Source of the DNA: Actinomycetes bacterium
GTDB taxonomy: Bacteria > Actinomycetota > Acidimicrobiia > Acidimicrobiales > RAAP-2
NCBI GenBank assembly: GCA_021828055.1
Contig: JAKATH010000010.1
Coordinates: forward strand, 1 to 49,996
Direction: 5' to 3'
Length of the DNA stretch: 49,996 bases
In this document: positions 1 to 7,539 of the stretch, in pieces
Layout: each line of letters starts with the position of its first letter
How positions within the stretch are numbered: the stretch's first letter is position 1
Notes under the pieces: generated by a model
Databases searched by the model: none
Seen by the model: the letters and a program-made list of their open reading frames with translations, nothing else
Told to the model about the DNA's origin: nothing
Made by a program: the position numbers and the translations under genes

Positions 1-333
1 CGTTCGGGGGGGACGCCACATCCTCCTGCCACAGGGGGTCGTTGGCGAACTTCAGCCGGATCGGTGCACAAAGAGCGTCGCCGATCTCCGCCGGCTCGTG
101 ATCAGGAAGTCATGCCGCTAACAGCAGGCGCCCCTCTTCTCCGACTTCACCCCGGCGCCCGAGCTTGACGAGGTCGGTTGAGGCCCCTGCCCGCGTGGTA
201 AACGCGCTCGCGGCCGCTAATTGGCGGGCCGATCATTCACACCGCACGACGAACCGACGGGCGATTCGCGGCTCGGGGACGCTCCTGCCTAAGCTCTCAA
301 CCTGCATAGCCATTGTGGGGATGGGGAGGGATC
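1..333. other. Left edge, no convincing complete gene
   Basis: No full gene is visible here. On the minus strand, positions 1 to about 105 read openly as a protein-like stretch (including the peptide DALCAPIRLKFANDPLWQED) and this could be the start of, or a fragment from, a gene that lies off the left edge. It follows an in-frame stop and has no clear start codon, so I leave it unnamed. The rest of the stretch shows nothing I can support. Confidence 0.3.
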
Positions 334-903
334 ATGGTTCATTGGCGGCAGTTGCCAGACGGACGCTGGGAATATTTCGGCACGGACGGAGACTGGCACC
401 CAAACGGCGCTGCGAGCCCCGTCGGATCGCCTCCACCACCCCTTCAGGTGTCGAGTCGTTCGAGTCCCATCGTGCCCGATCGCGCGACGGTGGGGCTACT
501 CGGTCTCGGGGGCGCCGCCCTTGTCGTCGCCGGAGCCCTTCTGCCCTGGGTCAACGTTGCGGGTATCGGCAACGGCGCGCTCAACTTATTTCAGCTCGGG
601 CCGATCAAGTCGTTCAGCAAGTTCGGCACTGTACTGGTACTGATCGGAGTAGTCGTAGCGCTGATCGGTGTGGCCAAAATGGCTCTCCCCACTCTCAGCC
701 TCTTGTCCTCGATGGCGTCGATACTTCTCGGCATCGGCGCCATTGTCATCGCGGTTGATCAATACAATCTGCTGAGCGCAACACTCGCCCAACATCCTGA
801 CGTCCATACAGTTGTGGGCGCTTCTATCGGGTACGGGCCCTGGATCGTGGTAGTCGGCGGGGTGCTCGCGATCGTCTCGGGACTCGCTGGACAGAGGAAG
901 TAG
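334..903 (+). CDS. Small membrane protein with Trp-rich N-terminus
   Basis: A protein of 189 aa. The ATG at 334 is chosen because GGGAGGG lies just upstream; an in-frame TTG at 313 would add only seven odd residues. The first 25 residues are tryptophan- and aspartate-rich (HWRQLPDGRWEYFGTDGDWH), reminiscent of the short cytoplasmic WYPDP-type motifs that precede membrane domains in actinobacterial proteins. Three or four hydrophobic segments follow, at about residues 50-70, 90-115, 118-140 and 158-182, so it should sit in the cytoplasmic membrane. It has no catalytic motif and stands alone. The function is unknown; the membrane topology is the secure part. Confidence 0.7.
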   Translation: MVHWRQLPDGRWEYFGTDGDWHPNGAASPVGSPPPPLQVSSRSSPIVPDRATVGLLGLGGAALVVAGALLPWVNVAGIGNGALNLFQLGPIKSFSKFGTVLVLIGVVVALIGVAKMALPTLSLLSSMASILLGIGAIVIAVDQYNLLSATLAQHPDVHTVVGASIGYGPWIVVVGGVLAIVSGLAGQRK

Positions 904-1031
904 GAGATACCGCACGTCGAAGTCATCCCCAGCTCCGGCAGTAGGTGTGTCATCGCTTGCCGAAGGAGTCGCGCCCACCTCCGGCGGTATGGGGGTAGTG
1001 CGGCGCTGAAGAGGAGGAGTGGCAGGGGACG

Positions 1032-1260
1032 GTGCAAATCGACGTGGTCCAACCAGGTTACGAAGTGACATACAGCGGTGGCGGCGCGCGTCGCCTTGCT
1101 TCTGTACCCAAGGGCGAGCACCACCTCGACCCGCCACTCACCCGGGGGCACGGCGTAGCTGTGAGCTCCGACCGAATCCGACCACCTGTACCGGATCCAG
1201 CAGCTGGAGAAGGAATGCCCTATGGCAGCCGACGACGGAGGCACTCGGGAGACCGCGTGA
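1032..1260 (+). pseudogene. Frameshifted remnant of a small protein
   Basis: A GTG at 1032 behind GCAGGGGAC opens a frame with well-behaved residues (IDVVQPGYEVTYSGG, then RRLASVPKGEHHLDPP) up to about 1185. The plausible continuation is in the next frame: it reads DHLYRIQQLEKECPMAADDG and stops at 1258-1260. This looks like one short gene (about 75 residues) broken by a single +1 shift near 1180-1190. I do not recognise the family. It could also be two chance open frames, or a sequencing error in an intact gene. Confidence 0.35.
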
Positions 1261-1423
1261 CGTGAGCCCGGCGTCGCCTACGGGACACCACCTCGCCAGC
1301 TCCCTGCCCAAGCAACCTCAGCCGTCAGGCTCGGAACGTCGCTCAACAGCCCGCTCCGCGAGCCGGGTGAGGACCTGGAAAGACATCGCTCCTCCTGATG
1401 GGGCGCGAACGGCGTTTGCCCGA

Positions 1424-2263
1424 CTACGCGGTCGGTTCGAGGACGAGCGTGCCTGCTGCCGTGTTGGAGATCGGGATGTGGTAGTTCCAGGTCACTCGCC
1501 GCACCGTGCCGATCAGCGCCGCCCGGGCCGCCAGCCACATGAGCAGCTCCACGCCCTGACTGCCGGTCTCCTTCACCAGGTCTTCGCCCGAGAACTGCGT
1601 CGCCCACCTCGGATCGTCGGTGAGGCTCTCGACGAAACGGAGATCGAATGACTTGTTGATGAACCCCGCACGCTCTCCTTCGAGCTGGTGCGAGAGGCCG
1701 CCACTGCCGATCATGACGACGCGGAGGTCCGGCACGGCGTCGTAGGAGGAGATCGCCCGGCCGGTCGCTTCACCGAGGGCGAAGCAACGCTTCGCCGAAG
1801 GGTAGGGGAACATGACCGTGTTCACCGTCACCGGCACGATCGGGACGCCGCCGTCGGGCCAGAGCAGCTTCATCGGGTTCGTGACGGCGTGGTCGACGAG
1901 CATCTCTTGGCAAGTCGTGACGTCGAACTCGTCTCCGACGAGCGTTTCGGCGAGGTGCCAGGAGAGGTCTGGATGGCCCGGGTATGGGTCCACAGTCGGA
2001 ATGCCCCAGCCCTCGTCGCCGTGGCGGTATTCGGGGGCGCAGCCGACAGCGAAGGTGGGCATCTTGTCGAGGAAGAAGTTCATGCCGTGGTCGTTGTGGA
2101 AGATCACGGCAACGTCAGGCTGCACCTCGCGCAGCCATGCATGGACTGCCTCGTAGCCGTCGAAGAACGGCTTCCAGTAGGGGTCGGTCTCGTCGTGGCG
2201 ATCGAGCGCGTTGGCGATCGCGGGGACGTGGGTCGACATGATGCTGCCAACGATGCGAGCCAT
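1424..2263 (-). CDS. ligB: Protocatechuate 4,5-dioxygenase, beta (catalytic) subunit
   Basis: A class III (LigB-type) extradiol dioxygenase subunit of 279 aa. The family uses non-haem Fe(II) to open a catechol ring meta to its hydroxyls, converting protocatechuate to 4-carboxy-2-hydroxymuconate semialdehyde. It matches Sphingobium LigB along its length: SSHIPA becomes STHVPA (iron His 12), NDH is kept (iron His near 57), and GSGGLSHQLEG carries the catalytic His. GSQGVELLMW keeps the acidic ligand region and YHIPISNTA is near the C-terminus. The ATG at 2263 begins MARIVGSIMSTHVP, exactly where LigB starts, only 4 nt after the ligA stop, so the pair is one operon. Close relatives acting on gallate or other hydroxylated benzoates cannot be excluded. 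Confidence 0.9.
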   Translation of the reverse strand: MARIVGSIMSTHVPAIANALDRHDETDPYWKPFFDGYEAVHAWLREVQPDVAVIFHNDHGMNFFLDKMPTFAVGCAPEYRHGDEGWGIPTVDPYPGHPDLSWHLAETLVGDEFDVTTCQEMLVDHAVTNPMKLLWPDGGVPIVPVTVNTVMFPYPSAKRCFALGEATGRAISSYDAVPDLRVVMIGSGGLSHQLEGERAGFINKSFDLRFVESLTDDPRWATQFSGEDLVKETGSQGVELLMWLAARAALIGTVRRVTWNYHIPISNTAAGTLVLEPTA

Positions 2264-2267
2264 CGCT

Positions 2268-2660
2268 CTACTTTCCCGCCTCGACGAGCCGAGCCTTGAA
2301 CTCCTCCTTGGAGAGGCCGGTCTGCATCGCTCCGAGATCTTGCACGTCGAGGTGGAAGATCCCTGCGAACTTCGCCAGGTAGTAGGGGTGTCCTCCGAGC
2401 TCGAGCAACGCCAGCACGTCTCGACGGCTGATCGCGTCACGCTGCGCCTCGGTCAGTCCGTAGCGGCGGCAGTAGCCGTCCTCGTCCGCGAGGAAGGCAT
2501 TCCGATTTGCCTCTTCGTTGAAGGAGAAGCACATCTTGTTGAGCCCGTAGCCCCTCTTCGCCTCCGTCCCGTCGAAGATGATGGTCCCGGGGATGCTGTG
2601 GCGCTCCGTTTCCTCGCCCAACGCGGCCTCCTGCTGGCTGGTGGCGACCTGTTCGCCCAT
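2268..2660 (-). CDS. ligA: Protocatechuate 4,5-dioxygenase, alpha subunit
   Basis: The small structural subunit (130 aa; Sphingobium LigA is about 139 aa) that caps the active site of LigB in the alpha2-beta2 enzyme. The family pattern is clear from GTIIFDGTEAKRGYGLNKMC through RRDVLALLELGGHPYYLAK to IFHLDVQDLGAMQTG. The ATG at 2660 is the only sensible start. A TAACGT box lies 8 nt before it, so the transcript is probably leaderless. It precedes ligB by 4 nt. No other genes of the 4,5-cleavage route (ligC, ligI, ligJ, ligK) are next to it; a PrpF-type isomerase occurs 20 kb away at 22432. Confidence 0.88.
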   Translation of the reverse strand: MGEQVATSQQEAALGEETERHSIPGTIIFDGTEAKRGYGLNKMCFSFNEEANRNAFLADEDGYCRRYGLTEAQRDAISRRDVLALLELGGHPYYLAKFAGIFHLDVQDLGAMQTGLSKEEFKARLVEAGK

Positions 2661-2668
2661 TCGTACAC

Positions 2669-2674
2669 ACGTTA
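2669..2674 (-). promoter_or_regulatory. Leaderless -10 box of ligAB
   Basis: On the minus strand TAACGT lies 8 nt upstream of the ligA ATG. This fits the TANNNT consensus and the spacing seen before several other genes in this window, and no Shine-Dalgarno sequence is present. Confidence 0.5.
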
Positions 2675-2848
2675 CCGGCGTGGATGGATTCCCTACAAGG
2701 CGGAAGGTCCCGAGCTCACACCGCAACGACTCGCGACAGGTGCCGTCGCCGGGCGCCCGGCCAGCTTGTGGTCGGTTGCGAGATGGGACCACGAGCGCCT
2801 CGCCTCGGATCGGGCTTGGTCGCTCGAGCGGGGTGCGCGTCTTCTCTG

Positions 2849-3658
2849 TCAGCAGGTGGACGAGTACGCCGACGTACCCGGCCCTGTCGCCGGGTCGTCG
2901 ACCTCGCCCGGGCCTGTTGTTGTGCGCAGCACCGCCCCGAGGTGGACGACGTACCACTGACCCCTCCACGAGATCATCGAGGCGACGCCGAAGGAGCGGA
3001 TGACCCCGTCGATGCGGTAGACGATCCGCGCGTTGGGCACCTCGTAGTAGCCGATGCTGTTGTAACAGGTCCCGGGGGTGACCCAATGTGCGTACGTGGT
3101 TGGCACGTCGACTGCGATCAATGCGGCCTTCGTCGCCGCAGCCCCGAGCAGCGCGTGCGCCGCAGCCACGTCGAGCGCGAACTCCCCGACGAGGCGTAGC
3201 CGCCAGTCCTCTTGCGGGTCGGGGATGGCTTTGAGCTGGAGGTAGGCACCGAGGGGGAAGAACGCAGGCATCGCGACGCTTACCTGGTCTCTCACGACTC
3301 CGTTCCACAGGTCCGCCATCTCGCCATGGAACTGCGGGGAAGTGGCGGACGGCAGCGCAGTCGTCTGGGGCAGTGTGCCGGGCCCCGTCGTGGCGGTGGT
3401 CGTCGTCGAGTGCCCCGCCGCGGCGGTGGTCGTCGTCGAGTGGACATGCGTCGTGCCCGTTCCGGTGCCGTGCAGGTGCACGCTCGAGATCGCAGCGCGC
3501 GGACCCGGCGACCGTTCAGCCCGGTACGCGACGAAGAGCGCGACCGCCGTGGCGAGCACCAACCCGACGACCGTGAGCCGCAGACTGGGCCGGGCGTGCC
3601 CCTGGGGCCGGCGGGTGCGCCGCAAGCTCGGGCGGGCACGCTTGCCGTCGGCACGCAT
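2849..3658 (-). CDS. Membrane-anchored protein with Thr-rich linker
   Basis: Unrecognised protein of 269 aa from the ATG at 3658 (MRADGKRARP). An upstream GTG at 3730 would add 24 residues but would leave almost no room for the divergent promoter of the next gene, and a TACCAT box sits 9 nt before 3658. It has a basic N-terminus, one transmembrane segment (LRLTVVGLVLATAVALFVAY), then a His/Thr/Ala linker with two imperfect copies of HSTTTT-AAAG/ATTG, then an extracytoplasmic domain of about 160 residues. That domain resembles conserved actinobacterial secreted domains (repeated IDVPTTYAHWVTPGTC and GVASMISWRGQWYVVHLG stretches). It is probably surface-exposed; the function is unknown. Confidence 0.6.
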   Translation of the reverse strand: MRADGKRARPSLRRTRRPQGHARPSLRLTVVGLVLATAVALFVAYRAERSPGPRAAISSVHLHGTGTGTTHVHSTTTTAAAGHSTTTTATTGPGTLPQTTALPSATSPQFHGEMADLWNGVVRDQVSVAMPAFFPLGAYLQLKAIPDPQEDWRLRLVGEFALDVAAAHALLGAAATKAALIAVDVPTTYAHWVTPGTCYNSIGYYEVPNARIVYRIDGVIRSFGVASMISWRGQWYVVHLGAVLRTTTGPGEVDDPATGPGTSAYSSTC

Positions 3659-3748
3659 CGGCCATTCATGGTAACGGGGCCGCCTCCGAGCCCGCGCAGG
3701 TGGCGCAGCGGTCGCGGTGGGCGCCATCACCTGGTGACGTCGCCCTCG

Positions 3749-3754
3749 TAATCT
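3749..3754 (+). promoter_or_regulatory. Leaderless -10 box of the glycosidase-like gene
   Basis: TAATCT lies exactly 6 nt before the ATG at 3761, with no Shine-Dalgarno sequence between. This is the typical actinobacterial leaderless arrangement. Confidence 0.5.
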
Positions 3755-3760
3755 CCGCCC

Positions 3761-4834
3761 ATGATGCGCACCCGACGGGCCCGCGCCGCAGGTGTGGTCG
3801 CCGGCTGCGCCGCGCTCTCGGCAGTGCTCGCGGCGTGCGGCGCGAGCACGCCGGTCCGCGCGCTCGGGACCCGATCCTCGCCACCGGGCTCTTCACGGTC
3901 GGCAGCATCGTCGCCGGTCAGCCCGCGGCGCGCCCCGCCGAAGGCAGCGCTCCCCAGCGGCCTTTCTCCGCCTGCGAGCTTGGCCCGCTTCCCCACAGCG
4001 TCGACCGTGGCCGGTGAAGGCTTCTGGGCGCCCTCGGGCCGGCGGGTCGACGGCGTGCCGGCCGTCTTCGAGACCACGCTCGTCCCGCCCGGCGGTTCGC
4101 AGCCAGCAGGGATCGCATGGATGGACAGCCGTCTTCTCTCCGCTCGGCTCTACTCGGGCTCGATCAGCCCCGGTGGAGGGCCGTACCCGTACACCGCCCC
4201 GATCCAGCAGGCGCAGGCGAGGTCGCTCGTGGCAGCGTTCAACGGCGGGTTCAAGATGTCGGCGGCAGGCGGCGGCTACTACACGACAGGAAAGACGATC
4301 GTCCCGCTCGTCGCGGGTGCCGCCTCGCTCGTCTTCTACGCCGGAGGGGCGGTGACCGTCGGCACGTGGGGAGCGACAGTCACGATGACGCCCGAGGTGG
4401 TGAGCGTGCGGCAAAACCTGGTCCCCCTCGTCTCAGGTGGCAGCCCGACGCCCCAGGCGTCGAGCCCCGACTGGCTGTCGTGGGGGGCGACGTGCGGGGT
4501 CACCACCTGCACAGGGCCGGGGGTGGAGCACCAGTGGCGATCGGGCGTGGGGGTGACCTCCGACGGCGCGCTCGTCTACGTCACGGGCCCGTCCCTCTCG
4601 CCGATCCAGCTTGCCGACCTCCTCGTACGAGCGGGGGTCGTCCGCGGCATGCAGCTCGACATCAACCCGTACTGGGACGTCTTCGTGACCTACGACCCGA
4701 CGACAGCCGACGGCCTGGCAGCGCCGGCAAACGGCAGCAAGCTGCTCTCGTCGACCGTGCAGGGTCCTGCCACGTTCTTCGACCCGGCGTGGGCGAGGGA
4801 CTTCATCACGTTGTCCGCACGGCCGGCGCGCTGA
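3761..4834 (+). CDS. Phosphodiester glycosidase-family lipoprotein
   Basis: A protein of 357 aa. It begins with a basic stretch, a hydrophobic core and a lipobox (LAAC, Cys at about 26), so it should be lipidated on the outer face of the membrane. A Ser/Pro/Ala-rich spacer to about residue 90 leads to a phosphodiester glycosidase (NAGPA-like, PF09992) domain. Visible landmarks are SLVAAFNGGFKMS, the Gly/Tyr-rich GGGYYTTGKTIVPL, VTSDGALVYVTGP and GMQLDINPYWDVFVTYD near the C-terminus. The family removes sugars bound through phosphodiester links, for example from cell-surface polymers; the substrate here is not known. It is divergent from the preceding gene and appears monocistronic. Confidence 0.8.
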   Translation: MMRTRRARAAGVVAGCAALSAVLAACGASTPVRALGTRSSPPGSSRSAASSPVSPRRAPPKAALPSGLSPPASLARFPTASTVAGEGFWAPSGRRVDGVPAVFETTLVPPGGSQPAGIAWMDSRLLSARLYSGSISPGGGPYPYTAPIQQAQARSLVAAFNGGFKMSAAGGGYYTTGKTIVPLVAGAASLVFYAGGAVTVGTWGATVTMTPEVVSVRQNLVPLVSGGSPTPQASSPDWLSWGATCGVTTCTGPGVEHQWRSGVGVTSDGALVYVTGPSLSPIQLADLLVRAGVVRGMQLDINPYWDVFVTYDPTTADGLAAPANGSKLLSSTVQGPATFFDPAWARDFITLSARPAR

Positions 4835-4893
4835 GGAGGTCACCTGCTCGCGCCGAGCGGCCGGCCTTGGAGTCCGCCCCCCGGCGGCCCGAC

Positions 4894-5245
4894 CGAGTCA
4901 CTGCCAACTGGGTCGAGCCGCCCGTCGTGGTCGTCGTGAGGCTCGATGGTGAGGTCGTCGGCGCGTACCTCCTGAAGCCGAACTCCCCAAGCCTGGTCTG
5001 CGCACAGCCCCAACACCGGCTGCGCCGTGACGCGCGAGCACCGCGGCGCAGGCGTCGGCCGGCGACTTGTCGAGGACTCGATCGTCCGCGCTCGCCGGAC
5101 CGGCTTCGACGCCATCATGTCGAACCCCGTCTTCGAGTCGAGCCCGGCACGCGTGCTCCACGAGCGGCTCGGCTGGCCCGCGATCGGTCGTGTGCCCCAA
5201 GGCGTCGACGACGAACCGGCGATCGTGCACTGGCGAGATGCCTGA
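4894..5245 (+). pseudogene. Frameshifted, truncated GNAT acetyltransferase
   Basis: The C-terminal two thirds of a GNAT N-acetyltransferase, split across two frames. The first part reads VVVRLDGEVVGAYLLKPNSP (strand beta-4 region). After a +1 shift between about 4990 and 5003 the second part reads NTGCAVTREHRGAGVGRRLV, which contains the acetyl-CoA-binding R-G-x-G-V-G loop, and ends with SSPARVLHERLGWPAIGRVP and a stop at 5245. The N-terminal region before the first part is not recognisable. A GTG at 5027 could in principle start a 72-aa remnant. This is probably a decayed gene; a sequencing error would restore only its C-terminal half. Confidence 0.65.
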
Positions 5246-5981
5246 CACCACTCCTGCTCGGCTCTGCCGTCCCGGAGGCGGCAGGTCGTCGCTTCACGAG
5301 ACCTCGCACGCGCGAGGGCAGCCAACCAGTCGGCCGCCCGGATCACGCGTCTCGCGGCGCAGCGCGGGCGGCGACGCGGTCGATCCCCCGGGGGGCTCGC
5401 CTCACGGAAGCGGTCTGCAGGGCGGGCGGAATGATGTGGAACCGGAAGAGCGGAAGCGCGCGGCGACACCTGCGGTCCGCGACGAGCCCGAAGCGCGCCC
5501 CAGCTCCCACCTGAGAGACCTCAGCAGCAGGAAGATCAGGGGAGATCGTCGTGAAGACGAGCTGCGGCTCGAGACAAGCGATCGGAGGGGGAAATTTGTG
5601 ATCTCGCTCGGACTCGACGCGACGGGCAACCCTGAAAAGGCAGCGGGCCGACACGAGGTGGCCATCGTCGGAGGCGCCGTCGGCGATGGGTTCGCGATCG
5701 AGCGGGGGGCGAGACGTGCGGTGCGCGCTCGTGGAGCGCCGGGGAGCTCCAAAGCGCTTCCCGAAGGGACAGAAGCTCACCCAGGGGACGATCGAGACTT
5801 CGCTCGGTGGGGCTGCGCCGAGCAGCTGCGCCCGGCCGGCGAGGCCGCAGCGCGAAGTGCTCGAGAACCCGGTGCGCGTAGCCCGAGTCGCCGATGACGT
5901 CGCCGATGACGTCGCCCAGCAACTCGCCGACTGCGGCCACACGCGTGGTGGATCCACTCTTGGGGGTGCGCCCGCGTCTGC
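5246..5981. other. About 740 bp without a convincing gene
   Basis: Open frames exist on both strands, as expected at this G+C, but none has a ribosome-binding site, a recognisable domain or natural-looking composition. A short tandem duplication (GATGACGTCGCC twice, near 5893-5916) is present. No transposase, tRNA or terminator-like hairpin was seen. It may be debris adjoining the GNAT remnant. Confidence 0.4.
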
Positions 5982-6017
5982 TTGACATTGCGCTCTACGT
6001 CGGTGAGAATAGTATAC
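5982..6017 (+). promoter_or_regulatory. Promoter of the LIV-type binding protein, with GTATAC palindrome
   Basis: TTGACA (5982-5987) and GAGAAT (6005-6010) are 17 bp apart, giving a good sigma-70-type promoter. Immediately downstream, over the expected start of transcription, is AGTATACGTTAG with the palindrome GTATAC (6012-6017). The same TATACGT heptamer lies just after the predicted start of the operon promoter at 10704, so this may be a shared operator. Confidence 0.55.
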
Positions 6018-6021
6018 GTTA

Positions 6022-6086
6022 GCTGAAAAGGTTGATGTCAGCAGCATAACTTTCTCGGAATGTTTGCCTTGGTCAAAGGTAGGCAA
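6022..6086 (+). promoter_or_regulatory. 5' leader with two small hairpins
   Basis: The untranslated leader of about 85 nt is much more A+T-rich than its surroundings and contains two inverted repeats: GCTGA/TCAGC (6022-6026 with 6038-6042) and TTGCCT/AGGCAA (6064-6069 with 6081-6086). The second ends just before the GGGGGGCGG ribosome-binding site of the gene at 6104. It does not match a riboswitch class I know. A role in translation control is possible but unproven. Confidence 0.35.
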
Positions 6087-6103
6087 GGAAACGGGGGGCG
6101 GTC

Positions 6104-7384
6104 ATGACACCAGTGGCAAGGTCAACGAGGCACGTCCGCGACGGCAGAGGAAGTGCTCGCCGCAGGATCCGCAGGACGCTCGTCTTGGCGACGTTGCTGC
6201 CCGTGGTGGCGACGGTGGCCGCGGCGGTGGGGCCCGTGTGGTCGAACGCCGCAGCGACGAGCAATTCGGCGAGCACGGCGGCCGGCCCGATCAAGATCGG
6301 CATGATCACGTCTCTGTCTGGGCCCTACACCCCGCTCGGCACGAACGACAAGCTCGGTGCGGAGCAGGAAGTCAACGCCATCAACGCCGCCGGCGGCATC
6401 GATGGCCGCAAGATCACACTCATCGTCGAGGATGACAAGACCGATCCCACCCAGGCGGTGGTCGACTATCAGACCCTCGTGTCCGACGGCGTGGTGGGGA
6501 TCGTCGGTCCGGTGTTCTCCTCGTCGGCGTTGGCGACCGAGCCGTATGCCAGCCGGGCGAAGATCCCCACGATCGACACGGCCGCGGCGGACAACCTCGC
6601 CACGCCCGCCAGATACTACGTCTACATGACGCCACCGACCACCAAGATCGTGGCCCAGCAACTCCTCTCGTACATGAAGTACAAGGGTCTGAGGACGATG
6701 GCCGTAGCGCGTGACACATCGGCGTTCCCAACGGCCGGGTGGAACAACATGAGGGCAATGGCACCGAAGTACGGCGTCAAGTTCATCTACGACGGGGAGT
6801 TCGCGCTCACATCTACGGACTTCACGACGATCCTGACCAAGGTGAAGGCGTCCAAGGCGCAAGGCCTCATGGTCTGGGGCTCGGGACCGGCGGAAGTCAC
6901 CCTGACCCAGCAGTTCCGGGCGATGGGGCTGAAGATCCCGTTGCTCTTCAGCCACGCCGAGGCCTCGTACCTCTTCACCAAGCCCGTTGGTTCAGCCGGG
7001 AACGGCGTGATCATCGCCAGCTCGATCGGCGGCATCGGACCGTACCTTCCGGGCAACTATCCTGGCCGGTCCATCATCACCTCGTTCGCCGACACCTTCA
7101 AGAAGAACAACCACTACTACCCGCCGGAGTTCGCCTTCGACGCGGGCGGCGCGGTGGCGATGTTCGCCAAGGCGATTCGAGAGCGTGGTGCCACTCCGGC
7201 CGGCATCGCGAAGGCGCTCTCCACGATGACGATCACGACCGGCGACGGCACGTACCACTTCAGCGCGACCAACCACTCCGGCCTCACGGCAGCGCAAGTC
7301 GCGATCACGCGTGACGTGAGGGGCACGCTCGTGCCGACGAAGTTCACCAGGGCGGCTATTCGCCGAGCCGGTGGCCATTCGTAG
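6104..7384 (+). CDS. ABC transporter substrate-binding protein, branched-chain amino acid (LIV) type
   Basis: A type I periplasmic-binding-fold protein of 426 aa. An Arg-rich N-terminus and a hydrophobic segment (LVLATLLPVVATVAAAV, residues 26-42) form a signal or anchor. The mature protein begins with IKIGMITSLSGPYTPLGTND, the hallmark of LivJ/LivK-type proteins, followed by INAAGGIDGRKITLIVEDDK and VGIVGPVFSSSALA. The ATG at 6104 follows a strong GGGGGGCGG site. Relatives bind branched-chain amino acids, short amides or aromatic acids such as benzoate and phenylacetate derivatives. The matching permeases and ATPases are 20 kb away at 26935-30419, so this gene probably supplies the substrate receptor for the catabolic island. 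Confidence 0.88.
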   Translation: MTPVARSTRHVRDGRGSARRRIRRTLVLATLLPVVATVAAAVGPVWSNAAATSNSASTAAGPIKIGMITSLSGPYTPLGTNDKLGAEQEVNAINAAGGIDGRKITLIVEDDKTDPTQAVVDYQTLVSDGVVGIVGPVFSSSALATEPYASRAKIPTIDTAAADNLATPARYYVYMTPPTTKIVAQQLLSYMKYKGLRTMAVARDTSAFPTAGWNNMRAMAPKYGVKFIYDGEFALTSTDFTTILTKVKASKAQGLMVWGSGPAEVTLTQQFRAMGLKIPLLFSHAEASYLFTKPVGSAGNGVIIASSIGGIGPYLPGNYPGRSIITSFADTFKKNNHYYPPEFAFDAGGAVAMFAKAIRERGATPAGIAKALSTMTITTGDGTYHFSATNHSGLTAAQVAITRDVRGTLVPTKFTRAAIRRAGGHS

Positions 7385-7527
7385 CGTCAGTCGTCGGCGC
7401 GGCGCCGCATTGGCCGCGCTCCGCCCGGGGTCGCAGGCGAGGTGGTGGCGCCGTCGAGGAACCGAGAAGGGAGGGCGTTCGCGCAAGCCCGGCCCCTGCG
7501 TCGTCGGAGGCGGGCAGGGATGCACGC

Positions 7528-7533
7528 TAGCCT
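7528..7533 (+). promoter_or_regulatory. Leaderless -10 box of the TetR gene
   Basis: TAGCCT ends 6 nt before the GTG at 7540. No Shine-Dalgarno sequence is present between them. Confidence 0.5.
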
Positions 7534-7539
7534 GGCGTC

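Noticed and set aside
5343-6086. Minus-strand open frame of about 247 codons
   Set aside because: No domain, no plausible start, and it would cover the strong promoter of the gene at 6104.
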